Positions 55,123-64,000 of a stretch of 64,000 bases of DNA are shown piece by piece; positions within the stretch are counted from its first letter, which is position 1, and every line of letters starts with the position of its first letter. Origin of the DNA: Betaproteobacteria bacterium Ga0077527 (GTDB lineage Bacteria > Pseudomonadota > Gammaproteobacteria > Burkholderiales > SG8-41); the NCBI GenBank assembly GCA_001464815.1, contig LNDW01000026.1, positions 1 to 64,000 of the forward strand, written 5' to 3'. A model generated the notes under the pieces. That model did not search any database and was not told the DNA's origin. It was given only the letters and a program-made list of their open reading frames with translations. Both the position numbers and the translations under genes were made by a program.

Positions 55123-55947
55123 ATGGCCATCTACGCCATCGGTGACGTTCAGGGCTGCTACGAACCGCTGCGCCGCCTGCTCGACCGCATCGCCTTTGAT
55201 CCGGTGCGCGACACGCTGTGGTTTGCCGGCGATCTGGTCAACCGCGGCCCGCACACCCTTGAAGTGCTGCGCTTCGTTCGCGGGCTCGGTTCGCGCGCGG
55301 TGGCCGTCCTCGGCAACCACGACCTGCACCTGCTGGTGGTCGCCGCCGGCGTACGGCCGCCGCACCATGGCGACACCTTTGATGCGCTGTTCGCCGCGCC
55401 CGACCGCGATGAATTACTAGACTGGCTGCGCCACCAGCCGCTGTTTCACGCTGACCAAGGATGGGGGATGGTCCATGCCGGACTGCTGCCGCAATGGAGT
55501 GTGGCGCAGGCCCGCGCACTGTCCGCTGAAGTCGAGACCATGCTGCAGGGTCCGCAGCACGGTGAATTCCTGCAGCACATGTACGGCAACGAACCACGGT
55601 ACTGGAGCGATGACCTTGCCGGTTTCGACCGCCTGCGCGTCATCGTCAATGCGATGACCCGGCTGCGGCTCTGCGATGACCGCGGCACGATGGAATTCAC
55701 CCACAAGACAGGTCTGCAAAACCTGCCGCCCGGCCATCAACCCTGGTTTGATGCGCCACAGCGCGCCAGTGCCGGCACATCCCTGGTCTTCGGCCACTGG
55801 GCGGCGCTGGGACTGATCGTGCGCGAAGACCTGGCCGGCCTCGACTCGGGCTGTGTCTGGGGTCGGGCGCTGACGGCGATACGCCTCGAAGACCGCGCGC
55901 TGTTTGAGTGCGACTGCGGCGAAATCAAGGCGGTTGGAGGCGACTGA
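55123..55947 (+). CDS. apaH: Symmetrical bis(5'-nucleosyl)-tetraphosphatase ApaH
   Basis: This 274-residue metallophosphatase hydrolyses Ap4A to two ADP. GDVQGCYEPLRRLL, GDLVNRGPHTLEVL and GNHDLHLL are the ordered metal-binding motifs, and GHWAALGLI and LDSGCVWGRALTAIRL are the ApaH C-terminal motifs. The length is standard. The 3' end overlaps the convergent plsC-like gene by 23 bases. Confidence 0.95.
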   Translation: MAIYAIGDVQGCYEPLRRLLDRIAFDPVRDTLWFAGDLVNRGPHTLEVLRFVRGLGSRAVAVLGNHDLHLLVVAAGVRPPHHGDTFDALFAAPDRDELLDWLRHQPLFHADQGWGMVHAGLLPQWSVAQARALSAEVETMLQGPQHGEFLQHMYGNEPRYWSDDLAGFDRLRVIVNAMTRLRLCDDRGTMEFTHKTGLQNLPPGHQPWFDAPQRASAGTSLVFGHWAALGLIVREDLAGLDSGCVWGRALTAIRLEDRALFECDCGEIKAVGGD

Positions 55948-56686
55948 CGATCGCCGCGTGCGCGGCGTTGGCCAGTGCACGACGGTCAGCCTGCGCGGGC
56001 AACGGTGGTAACAGGCGAAGCCGTGCATCAATTCGCGGCTGGCTGATGATGTCGCAGACGCTTCGCAACAGGCTCTTGTCACCGTCGTAGGCGGCCTCGA
56101 CGCACAGGGATCCGTCAAAACGCTCGAAACGGAATGCCACCGGTTGCACCACGGCATCCGCAAGCAGGGCCGGCTGCAGCAGCGCACTGTGAAAACGCAG
56201 CACCTGCGCGCCATTGCTGGTGGTGCCTTCCGGAAACACCGCAATGACATCACCGGTGCGCAGCGCTTCGGCGGTCAGTCTGTTCACGCGGCCGGCATCG
56301 GCACGGCGGCCGCGCTCGATGAACAACGTGCCGGTCTTTTCGCACAACCAGCCAATCGCCGGCCAGCGGCGGATTTCGGATTTCGCGACAAACCGCACCG
56401 GCTGCACCGCGTTGACCGCAAAAATGTCCAGCCAGGATACATGGTTCGCCACCAGCATCAGCGGCCGCCCGCCATGTAATTCGCCTTCGACATGCAGGCA
56501 TACCCCGAGGCGACGCAGCAGCAGCGCCGACCAGCGGCGGATGGCTGCAGTGCGGCGTGCCGCGCTGTAGAAGGGAAAACAGCAGGCGACGGTCAGCAGG
56601 CCGTCGGCCAGATGCCAGCTGATGCCGGCAAAGCGCGCGACTCTTGTCAGCAGTGACGGGGGCTGGGGAAATCTGCGGCCGCTCAT
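55925..56686 (-). CDS. PlsC-like 1-acylglycerol-3-phosphate acyltransferase (OlsA-type candidate)
   Basis: This 253-residue acyltransferase has the HxxxxD motif in ANHVSWLDI (about 76-84) and the acceptor motif VFPEGTTS (about 152-159). An N-terminal hydrophobic segment anchors it. Its partner upstream is an OlsB-like acyltransferase. In Alphaproteobacteria and Burkholderia such a pair makes ornithine lipids, with OlsA adding the second acyl chain. ATG at 56686 or 56695 could be the start; the former avoids an overlap with a TATAAT. General plsC activity is the alternative. Confidence 0.85.
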   Translation of the reverse strand: MSGRRFPQPPSLLTRVARFAGISWHLADGLLTVACCFPFYSAARRTAAIRRWSALLLRRLGVCLHVEGELHGGRPLMLVANHVSWLDIFAVNAVQPVRFVAKSEIRRWPAIGWLCEKTGTLFIERGRRADAGRVNRLTAEALRTGDVIAVFPEGTTSNGAQVLRFHSALLQPALLADAVVQPVAFRFERFDGSLCVEAAYDGDKSLLRSVCDIISQPRIDARLRLLPPLPAQADRRALANAAHAAIVSRLQPP

Positions 56687-56734
56687 GGCAGCCATTATAG
56701 GGGCGTGTGCCGTCCGCCCCCTCATGCCGGCCGC

Positions 56735-57523
56735 TCAGGCCTTCATGAAGTGGCGGGCATACCGCGCGTTGATCCGTTCCACCGACAGCAGCATCAACAG
56801 ATCGGCAGTGTTGAAATCCGGATCCCAGGCTGGTGCGCCGCATATCATCGCACCGACACGCAGATAACCCTTCACCAGTGCCGGCGGTACGGCATCAGTC
56901 GCACCATCGTCGAGTGCGGCCAGCGGCAGCTCGCAGCGCGGGAACACCCGGTACTCCACCGGCGACAGATGCTTCTCGGCGAGGCGGCGGTAGATCGCGG
57001 CAGCGGCATGTCCGCCGTCGTTCATCGCCAGAGACGCGCAGCCAATTACGTAGCGAAGATCATCGCGGGCAAGCACTTCCGCCAGCCCGGACCACAACAA
57101 GGCGATGGTGGCACCGTTGCGGTAGTCGGGGTGGACACAGGACCGGCCGATCTCCAGCGTGTCGGCACGCAGGTGGCGCAGGCGGGTCAGGTCAAATTCA
57201 TTCTCGGCATAAAAGCCGCCGAGCTCGGCGGCCTTGGCGCCGGACAACAGACGGTAGGTGCCAACCACTTCGCCGTTGCGCGTGTCACGCACCAGCAGAT
57301 GCTCACAGTGGGCATCGTAGAGGTCCTGGTCAACGCCGGGTACCGCGCAGTCAAGGCGTGCGCCGAGCTCCCCGGCGAATACGCGGTAACGCAGACGCTG
57401 CGCCTCGAGCACTTCGGCGTTGCTGCGGGCGAGTGCAACGGTCAGCGCGGCAACCGGTTCGTGACGCGCCGCTTCGGTGATCCCATCGTGATGGGTGGAA
57501 CGTTCAATGACGGCATCGAGCAT
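56735..57523 (-). CDS. olsB: OlsB-like L-ornithine N-acyltransferase (GNAT fold)
   Basis: This 262-residue protein has the hemolysin/OlsB pattern: LEAQRLRYRVFAGELGAR (about 39-56), HCEHLLVRD, and EIGRSCVHPDYRNGATIALLW with the CoA-binding turn. The C-terminal VPPALVKGYLRVGAMICGAPAWDPDFNTAD is typical of the family. OlsB makes lyso-ornithine lipid from ornithine and 3-hydroxyacyl-ACP. The plsC-like gene follows after 39 bases. No Pho box is visible upstream, though ornithine lipids are often made under phosphate stress. Confidence 0.85.
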   Translation of the reverse strand: MLDAVIERSTHHDGITEAARHEPVAALTVALARSNAEVLEAQRLRYRVFAGELGARLDCAVPGVDQDLYDAHCEHLLVRDTRNGEVVGTYRLLSGAKAAELGGFYAENEFDLTRLRHLRADTLEIGRSCVHPDYRNGATIALLWSGLAEVLARDDLRYVIGCASLAMNDGGHAAAAIYRRLAEKHLSPVEYRVFPRCELPLAALDDGATDAVPPALVKGYLRVGAMICGAPAWDPDFNTADLLMLLSVERINARYARHFMKA

Positions 57524-57608
57524 GACAACCTCCGTTGGAGATACACGGAGAGGAGGCTACGCCCGGTCGATGACCGCAAGGTTAAGGCACGATGACGAAA
57601 CGATGATG

Positions 57609-57646
57609 GAAAAATGAACGCCGGGTGAATCTCTTCAACCGGCGTA
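57609..57646 (-). terminator. Possible terminator after the SlyB-like gene
   Basis: ACGCCGG (57618-57624) pairs with CCGGCGT (57639-57645) and a T-rich tail follows on the minus strand. The loop is 14 bases, long for an efficient terminator. Confidence 0.55.
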
Positions 57647-57674
57647 CGATGGCGAATCCAGCCTGCTGTGTAAC

Positions 57675-58145
57675 TTAGCGCGTGACCCGCGAGTTCTGGC
57701 CGTTGGAAAGGATGCGCACACGGTCGCCCGGCTTGAACACCTCGTCGGCCTCCTGCACGATCGCCACCAGCGCGCCGTTGTCGAGCTTGACCGTGACTTC
57801 GACGCCCTGACGCTTGGTCACACCCTGCTCAGCGGCGGCGCCGACCAAGCCGCCCGCCACCGCACCCAGCACTGTCGCGATGTCTGAACCGCGGCCACCA
57901 CCAACCGTGCTGCCGGCAATGCCGCCGACCACCGCGCCTGCAGCCGGACCGATCGGGGTGCGGGTACCCTCGATCTGCACCTGGCGCACGCTTTCGACCA
58001 CACCCATACGCACACTTTGCTCGCGGCGCGCCTCTTCGCGCGAGTAGGTGCCGCCGCCAAGGCCCTGCGCGCAGCCGGTGAACACCGTCACCGCGAGCAG
58101 CGCCGCCGCCGCGCGAATCCGCCTGTTCCGGGTATTAATGTCCAT
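57675..58145 (-). CDS. SlyB/Pcp-like glycine-zipper outer-membrane lipoprotein
   Basis: This 156-residue lipoprotein has a signal peptide ending TVFTGCAQ (Cys about 25). A glycine-zipper 2TM segment (PAAGAVVGGIAGSTVGGGRG and VLGAVAGGLVGAAAEQG, about 68-107) is followed by a C-terminal beta-rich domain (VKLDNGALVAIVQ). SlyB-type proteins support outer-membrane integrity under stress. The lipobox is slightly weak. It is unlinked to any operon partner of clear function. Confidence 0.88.
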   Translation of the reverse strand: MDINTRNRRIRAAAALLAVTVFTGCAQGLGGGTYSREEARREQSVRMGVVESVRQVQIEGTRTPIGPAAGAVVGGIAGSTVGGGRGSDIATVLGAVAGGLVGAAAEQGVTKRQGVEVTVKLDNGALVAIVQEADEVFKPGDRVRILSNGQNSRVTR

Positions 58146-58158
58146 GTCCAGCCTCCTG

Positions 58159-59094
58159 TCACCAGAATTTCATGCCGAATGCGTCCTCGAACCGGGCCGC
58201 CGCCTCGTCCTTCGTGAAACGGTGGTTCTGTCCGCCGCGATGGGCAATCTTCACCGAGCCCATCAGCGACGCCAGCCGTCCGGTCAGCGCCCAGTCGGCA
58301 CCGGCCGCCAGCCCGTAAAGCAAGCCGCCGCGGAAAGCATCGCCACAGCCGGTCGGATCCAGTATCGCTTCCGGTTTAACGCTCGGGATCTCGATCTGTT
58401 TACCGCCGGCCAGCACTAAAGCGCCTTTCGCACCCAGTGTGACCACAACCGCCTTGACGAGTTTCGCCAGTTCGTCGAGCTTTTTGCCGGTGCGGTCCTG
58501 CAGCATCTGCGCCTCGTAATCGTTGACCGTGACGTAGTCGGCGAGCCGCACAAAATTTTCCAGCTCCGGGCCGTTGAACATCGGCAGGCCCTGGCCAGGA
58601 TCGAAAATGAAGGGGATGCCGGCCTCGTTGAACTCGCGGGCGTGCTGGATCATGCCGTCGCGGCCGTCCGGAGCCACAATGCCCAGCATGACATTTTTGG
58701 CATCACCGACATGGTTCTGATGCGAATGATTCATCGCGCCGGGATGGAAGGCGGTGATCTGGTTGTCGTCGAGGTCGGTGGTGATGAAAGCCTGGGCGGT
58801 AAAACTGCCGGGCACCGTGCGCACGTGATGCTGGGTCAGGCCAAGACGCTGCAGGCGTTCGTCGTAAGGCGCGAAGTCATCACCGACCGTGGCCATGATC
58901 CGCGCATCACCACCCAGCATGCTCAGCGTGTAGGCGATGTTGCCGGCACAGCCGCCAAACTCGCGGCGCATGTCGGGCACCAGGAAGGCGACGTTAAGGA
59001 TATGCAGCTGGTCGGGCAGGATGTGGTTCTTGAAGCGGTCGTGGAACACCATGATGGTGTCGTAGGCCATCGAACCGCAGATCAGGGTGGACAT
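58159..59094 (-). CDS. PfkB-family carbohydrate/adenosine kinase
   Basis: This 311-residue ribokinase-fold kinase has [18 protein letters not shown] near 42-59 as first signature and [16 protein letters not shown] near 251-266 as second, with the anion hole GCGD and catalytic Asp. The N-terminus [21 protein letters not shown] resembles proteobacterial adenosine kinase-like members. ATG at 59094 fits the fold; upstream sequence is promoter-like. The substrate is inferred only. Confidence 0.88.
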   Translation of the reverse strand: MSTLICGSMAYDTIMVFHDRFKNHILPDQLHILNVAFLVPDMRREFGGCAGNIAYTLSMLGGDARIMATVGDDFAPYDERLQRLGLTQHHVRTVPGSFTAQAFITTDLDDNQITAFHPGAMNHSHQNHVGDAKNVMLGIVAPDGRDGMIQHAREFNEAGIPFIFDPGQGLPMFNGPELENFVRLADYVTVNDYEAQMLQDRTGKKLDELAKLVKAVVVTLGAKGALVLAGGKQIEIPSVKPEAILDPTGCGDAFRGGLLYGLAAGADWALTGRLASLMGSVKIAHRGGQNHRFTKDEAAARFEDAFGMKFW

Positions 59095-59124
59095 TTCGGC
59101 AGGCTTTCGCAAAAGGTGGCGCGC

Positions 59125-59130
59125 ATTATA
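59125..59130 (-). promoter_or_regulatory. -10-like TATAAT of the PfkB kinase gene
   Basis: TATAAT on the minus strand lies 30 bases before the kinase start. No clear -35. Confidence 0.45.
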
Positions 59131-59267
59131 ACAACGCATGTTGTCGCCGCCCGGCGACGCCCCGTGTGGCGCATTGCGGCGGCTGGCCGCATAATCCTGC
59201 CGGCACCGGCGCCGCTGCAGATGCAGATGCCGGATCGATATCAATCTCAAAGGGGGAATCCAACAAC

Positions 59268-59693
59268 ATGCTCAAGGAATTCAAGGCATTCGCGATGCGC
59301 GGCAATGTCGTTGACATGGCGGTCGGCATCATCATCGGCGCGGCCTTCGGCAAGATCGTCGAATCGCTGGTGAAGGACCTGATCATGCCGCCGATCGGGC
59401 TGCTGCTGGGCAAGGTCGATTTCGCAAATCTGTTCATGGTGCTGCGCGAGGGTGCAACAGCCGGCCCCTACATCAGCGTCGAAGCCGCGCAAAAAGCGGG
59501 GGCGGTGACTTTCAATTACGGCCTGTTCATCAACACCTGCATCAGCTTCATCATCGTCGCCTTCGCGGTATTCCTGCTGATCCGCGCGATCAACCGGATG
59601 AAGGAGGCGGAAGCCGCGGCACCGGCCGCCCCGCCGCCGACACCCGAGGATGTGCTGCTGCTGCGCGAAATACGTGACTCGCTGAAAAAATAA
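59268..59693 (+). CDS. mscL: Large-conductance mechanosensitive channel MscL
   Basis: This 141-residue channel opens under membrane tension to release solutes. [29 protein letters not shown] spans N-terminal helix and TM1 (residues 3-31), and [28 protein letters not shown] spans TM2. The C-terminal [12 protein letters not shown] is the cytoplasmic helix. AGGGGGA is seven bases or so upstream of ATG 59268. Confidence 0.96.
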   Translation: MLKEFKAFAMRGNVVDMAVGIIIGAAFGKIVESLVKDLIMPPIGLLLGKVDFANLFMVLREGATAGPYISVEAAQKAGAVTFNYGLFINTCISFIIVAFAVFLLIRAINRMKEAEAAAPAAPPPTPEDVLLLREIRDSLKK

Positions 59694-59713
59694 AACTTGC
59701 AGTGACCGCAATA

Positions 59714-59741
59714 AAAACGCGCCCCTCGGGGCGCGTTTTTT
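59714..59741. terminator. Bidirectional terminator between mscL and gcvH
   Basis: CGCGCCCC (59718-59725) pairs with GGGGCGCG (59728-59735) and is flanked by A-rich and T-rich runs on both sides. It serves both convergent genes. Confidence 0.92.
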
Positions 59742-59769
59742 CCGGCAACATCTTTTCGGCAACGCGAAT

Positions 59770-60153
59770 TCAGTCGTCGCCGGCGAGCTTGCGGTAGGCC
59801 GCCGCATCGAGCAGGGCATCGATCTGCGCCGTATCGTCGGGCAGCAGGCGGAATAACCAGGCCGTATAGGCCTGTTCATTGACCAGCTGCGGTGCGTCGG
59901 CGATTTCGCCATTGACCGCCACCACCACACCGGCCACCGGTGCAAACAGGTCGGCAGCGGTTTTCACCGACTCGATCGCGCCGCAGCTCTCGCCCTGCGT
60001 CAGCTGGCGCCCCGCCTCGGGGATGTCGATGAACACGATGTCGCCCAATTCCTGCTGCGCGTGATGGGTGATGCCGACGCTGACAGTACCGTCCTCCTCA
60101 CGGCGCGCCCAGTGGTGGCTTTCGGTGTATCGCAGCTGGTCCGGCACACTCAT
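59770..60153 (-). CDS. gcvH: Glycine cleavage system H protein
   Basis: This 127-residue lipoyl carrier moves the aminomethyl group between P and T proteins. It has the fold start LRYTESHHWARREEDG and the lipoyl Lys in GAIESVKTAADLFAPVAG (about 63). gcvT and gcvP are not in this window, so it stands alone here. It may also carry a lipoate relay role. Confidence 0.95.
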   Translation of the reverse strand: MSVPDQLRYTESHHWARREEDGTVSVGITHHAQQELGDIVFIDIPEAGRQLTQGESCGAIESVKTAADLFAPVAGVVVAVNGEIADAPQLVNEQAYTAWLFRLLPDDTAQIDALLDAAAYRKLAGDD

Positions 60154-60173
60154 CTGATTCCCTTGTATAAAAA

Positions 60174-60204
60174 ATATTTAATTAAAACATATACTTACAA
60201 TATC
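60174..60204 (+). repeat. Dispersed AT-rich repeat, copy G
   Basis: TTTAATTAAAACATATACTT matches consensus. It lies between gcvH and the DUF3426 gene and overlaps the DUF3426 stop region. Confidence 0.6.
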
Positions 60205-61165
60205 ATGGTGCGGCTGGCAGCACCGCGAGACGAAAACCAGAAGCGCCCAGGCTGCCGGCGTCCAGCGCCAGGCGTACGGTCATCTCGGCATTCGCCGCCA
60301 GCCCGGCACCACGATCCACTGTAGCGGGCAGATATTCGGCCGGCACAAAAACCCGCCGTGCCAGGGTGTGGTCATTGGTGTTGGTCAGCACCAGATCCAG
60401 CGCCGGGAAACCCACCGCGTGACCGGCGTGGTTGCGCAGGGTGGCCGTCAACTGAATCTGCTCAGGCCGCGCCGGATCGATGACCTGCAGGTCGGAACCT
60501 TCGATCAGCACCGACTTCGGCCGCTGCGGCATCTCGACCGTACAACCGGCCGCGGCACAGGCGGCGGTGATCCACTCCCGCGCCAGCGCATGGCGCGCAG
60601 CAACTTCACCACGATAGAAATAGATCACCTGACCGGCAATCACCACGAACAGCAGGGCGCTGGCGGCAGCCCAGGCGCGGCGGTGCGGCTCGATGACCGG
60701 TGGCCGCGGCACAAAGGGGTTGTCTGCATCAATCAACGGTTCCGCGACAGCCGCTGTCGCAACTTTCTCCGCGGAAGCATCGCCAGAATCAACCACTGCG
60801 GCTTCGGGGGCCTGCCGCATTTCGATCCATGCTTTTTCGGGTCCCGGCACATCCTCTGACGGCAGCGCGGCATCGGGGCTCTCGATCACCGGCCGTCGGT
60901 CTTCTGCGGCAGTGACCAAAACGTCGTCGGTGGCGGCTGGCCGGGGCACTGTGACAACTTCGGCCGCAGTTTCCACCGCCGCCACGGTATCCGGTTGTGC
61001 TGCGGCAGGCTGCGGCGCTTCGGCCTGCAACCCGGCCAGCCCGTCAAACACCTGCAGGCAGCGGCCACAGCGCACCTGTCCGCCATGCGCCTGCAGTTGC
61101 GCTGTGCTGATGCGGAAAACCGTCCGGCAGTGGGCGCAGCGTGTGATCAGTTGTGGGGCGTTCAT
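60203..61165 (-). CDS. Zinc-ribbon DUF3426 membrane protein
   Basis: This 320-residue protein has an N-terminal MJ0042-type zinc ribbon (TRCAHCRTVF and VRCGRCLQVF), an acidic Ala/Pro-rich linker (about 45-160), one membrane helix (AAASALLFVVIAGQVIYFYRG, about 167-187) and a DUF3426 domain. The C-terminal half folds as a periplasmic beta domain. It follows prmA by 44 bases, the usual pairing in Betaproteobacteria. The function is unknown. Confidence 0.88.
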   Translation of the reverse strand: MNAPQLITRCAHCRTVFRISTAQLQAHGGQVRCGRCLQVFDGLAGLQAEAPQPAAAQPDTVAAVETAAEVVTVPRPAATDDVLVTAAEDRRPVIESPDAALPSEDVPGPEKAWIEMRQAPEAAVVDSGDASAEKVATAAVAEPLIDADNPFVPRPPVIEPHRRAWAAASALLFVVIAGQVIYFYRGEVAARHALAREWITAACAAAGCTVEMPQRPKSVLIEGSDLQVIDPARPEQIQLTATLRNHAGHAVGFPALDLVLTNTNDHTLARRVFVPAEYLPATVDRGAGLAANAEMTVRLALDAGSLGASGFRLAVLPAAP

Positions 61166-61209
61166 CAGACCTTCAATGATACCGAAGCATGACCGCAGCG
61201 CGCGGCGCT

Positions 61210-62103
61210 TCAGCCGCGGCGTACGCCGGTCAGCAGCACCCAGCCGTCATCAACCGCGGCGCGCTTCATTTCAAAAGCCGCGGTGTAAGCCTCGAACACG
61301 GTGTCCGACTGCTCGGCAAGGATGCCGGCCAGCGCGATGCGGCCGCCGGGCAGCGTCAGTTGCGCCAGCAGCGGTGCCAGCACGGTCAGCGGATTGGCGA
61401 GAATGTTGGCGACCACGACACGGGCCGGCGCCACCGCCTCGATGTCGGCCTCGTCGAAGCGCACGGTCACACCGTTGCGGCCGGCATTGAGCCGCGCCGC
61501 CTCGACTGCCTGCGGGTCGATGTCGATGCCGCGGGCCGACGCTGCACCGAGCTTCATTGCCGCTATCGCGAGGATGCCCGAGCCGCAACCGTAATCGAGC
61601 ACATCGTCCCCGGCGGTCACGGTTTCGGACAGCCAGCGCAGGCACAGCCGCGTGGTCGGATGTGCGCCGGTGCCGAAAGCCACGCCGGGGTCGAGCGCGA
61701 TATTGATGGCTGCAGGATCGGGCTGCGCATGCCAGCTCGGCACGATCCACAGCTTTGGCGTGATCTGCATCGGCTGAAACTGGCTTTGGGTAAGGCGCAC
61801 CCAGTCCTCATCTTCGACACGCTCGATGGTGAAGGCCTCTGTGACGCGCAGCCCGGCCTCATGCAGCGCCTGCGGGATGATGGTGTAGAGGTCGGCATCG
61901 ATCGCGAACAGGGCGCCGATGCGGTTGCGCCGCCAGCCGGTTGCCGGTGCTTCTCCGGGCTCGGCGAAGATCGGCCGCTCGTCTGTCGTGCCCGCTGCCG
62001 CGTCCTGCACGTCCACCGCCATCGCGCCGGCGTCGAACAGCACGTCGCTTAACGTTTCGACGGCGTCCTCGGAGACCTGCAGCGTGGCACAGAGCCAGGG
62101 CAT
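61210..62103 (-). CDS. prmA: Ribosomal protein L11 methyltransferase PrmA
   Basis: This 297-residue enzyme trimethylates L11. The N-terminal L11-binding domain includes EDAVETLSDVLFDAGAMAVDVQDA. The SAM domain has VLDYGCGSGILAIAAMKLGA near 166-185 and VVVANILANPLTVLAPLL as the NILA catalytic motif. The length is typical. accC ends 162 bases upstream. Confidence 0.95.
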   Translation of the reverse strand: MPWLCATLQVSEDAVETLSDVLFDAGAMAVDVQDAAAGTTDERPIFAEPGEAPATGWRRNRIGALFAIDADLYTIIPQALHEAGLRVTEAFTIERVEDEDWVRLTQSQFQPMQITPKLWIVPSWHAQPDPAAINIALDPGVAFGTGAHPTTRLCLRWLSETVTAGDDVLDYGCGSGILAIAAMKLGAASARGIDIDPQAVEAARLNAGRNGVTVRFDEADIEAVAPARVVVANILANPLTVLAPLLAQLTLPGGRIALAGILAEQSDTVFEAYTAAFEMKRAAVDDGWVLLTGVRRG

Positions 62104-62115
62104 GACTAAATAGAA

Positions 62116-62263
62116 CCTTTCTTAAAACCTGTCGAGCGCAGCCAGCTCATTACGTTGACAACTTGGCGCGCGCAAGGCTTCGACGAGACCTTACGCCAAA
62201 GTAAGGCGAGGAGAAGCGCAGCGGGGAACGCCGTTCTGGCAAGCACAGACGCTTTAAGAAAAG
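62116..62263. mobile_element. Possible MITE/REP-like inverted-repeat element between accC and prmA
   Basis: TTTCTTAAA (62118-62126) and TTTAAGAAA (62253-62261) form perfect 9-base inverted ends of a stretch of about 146 bases that fills the gap. An internal hairpin, CCTTAC/GTAAGG (62189-62194 with 62201-62206), lies inside. There is no ORF for a transposase. It could instead be an mRNA leader structure. Confidence 0.35.
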
Positions 62264-62265
62264 CT

Positions 62266-63621
<1,356 letters not shown>

Positions 63622-63680
63622 GGATTAGAAGCCCGTTGTAAAGCGACCCGCCTTGCAGCGGCCGGATGCGTGGCGGTGGC

Positions 63681-64000
63681 TCATCCGATGATGAACAGCG
63701 GCTGGCCGTACTCGACCGGCTGGCCGTTCTCGACCAGGATGGCCTTGATCACGCCGTCGCGGTCGGCCTCGATTTCGTTGAGCAGCTTCATTGCTTCGAT
63801 GATGCACACCGTCTCACCGCTCTTCACCGCAGAACCGACCTCGACAAAGGCTTTGGCCCCTGGTGTCGAGGAGCGATAGAAGGTGCCGACCATTGGCGAC
63901 TTCACCGCATGTCCTTCGGGCTCGGCCGGCGGCGCATCGGCTGTGGCTGACGCAGCAGGTGTATCACCCAGGTCCAGCGCCGGCATCGCCGCCATCGGCT
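63681..64000 (-). CDS. accB: Biotin carboxyl carrier protein AccB, partial (N-terminus beyond window)
   Basis: The C-terminal about 106 residues of the biotin carrier are present. [16 protein letters not shown] holds the biotinylated Lys in EAMK, and [20 protein letters not shown] starts the biotinyl domain. An Ala/Pro linker lies toward the window end. The full protein is normally about 150 residues, so its start lies outside the window. Confidence 0.95.
   Translation of the reverse strand, partial: PMAAMPALDLGDTPAASATADAPPAEPEGHAVKSPMVGTFYRSSTPGAKAFVEVGSAVKSGETVCIIEAMKLLNEIEADRDGVIKAILVENGQPVEYGQPLFIIG

Overview
This 64 kb window is a GC-rich, densely packed chromosomal segment from a member of the Betaproteobacteria. 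The signs are a trimeric-type porin, ubiquinone rather than menaquinone genes (a DUF971-ubiE-Tim44-ubiJ-ubiB block), a class I polyhydroxyalkanoate synthase, twitching-motility ATPases pilT/pilU, a YggS-ProC-YggT block and an accB-accC-prmA-DUF3426 block. The family cannot be fixed from the sequence alone; a Rhodocyclales, Burkholderiales or Nitrosomonadales relative is likely. No rRNA, IS element, prophage or CRISPR array is visible. The only RNA gene I find is a tRNA-Arg(CCG).

Layout. 0-5 kb: a frameshifted outer-membrane porin, a small GT-A glycosyltransferase, an aldo/keto reductase that lacks the usual catalytic Asp, a fumarylpyruvate hydrolase-like enzyme, a small methyltransferase and a YqaA-like membrane protein. 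5-13.4 kb: a 1280-residue composite flavin/iron-sulfur oxidoreductase, an unassigned 518-residue protein, a collapsed DUF2817 peptidase pseudogene, a HIT protein and a TPR-glycosyltransferase. 13.4-15.5 kb: phoR and phoB with an autoregulatory Pho box. 15.6-20 kb: the ubiquinone cluster. 20-29 kb: a sodium:solute symporter, a DHH phosphoesterase, a VanZ protein, then a tight run (MazG-like, 2Fe-2S ferredoxin, alpha/beta hydrolase, NodIJ-type ABC exporter, HemJ-like protein, exported HIRAN protein, THUMP methyltransferase). 29-34.5 kb: TauE, pilU, pilT, yggS, proC, yggT. 34.5-44 kb: clsB, rng, maf, rlmH, rsfS, nadD, then pyruvate dehydrogenase E2 and E1. 44-50.5 kb: crotonase and phaC, divergent from a LiuR-like MerR regulator followed by leucine-degradation genes (liuC, HMG-CoA lyase). 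50.5-54 kb: MFS, GDSL esterase and a PYROXD2-like oxidoreductase. 54-64 kb: a diheme cytochrome c, apaH, an ornithine-lipid acyltransferase pair, a SlyB-like lipoprotein, a PfkB kinase, mscL, gcvH, DUF3426, prmA, accC and a partial accB cut by the window end.

How the parts connect. Pyruvate dehydrogenase, leucine catabolism and acetyl-CoA carboxylase all meet at acetyl-CoA. The putative LiuR operators in the phaC-liuR gap suggest that PHA storage is tied to branched-chain amino acid breakdown. The ubiquinone cluster and the membrane-anchored cytochrome serve respiration.

The most unusual signal is not a gene. An AT-rich word close to ATCAATTAAAACAATTACTT occurs seven times across the window in otherwise GC-rich DNA. 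Two copies lie in frame inside enzyme genes and the others sit at gene borders. A second repeat, a degenerate CTCATCR heptamer leader ending in CTGCCCTTAATGTC, is shared by the starts of the composite flavoprotein and nadD. A third candidate is a roughly 146 bp inverted-repeat-bounded spacer between accC and prmA.
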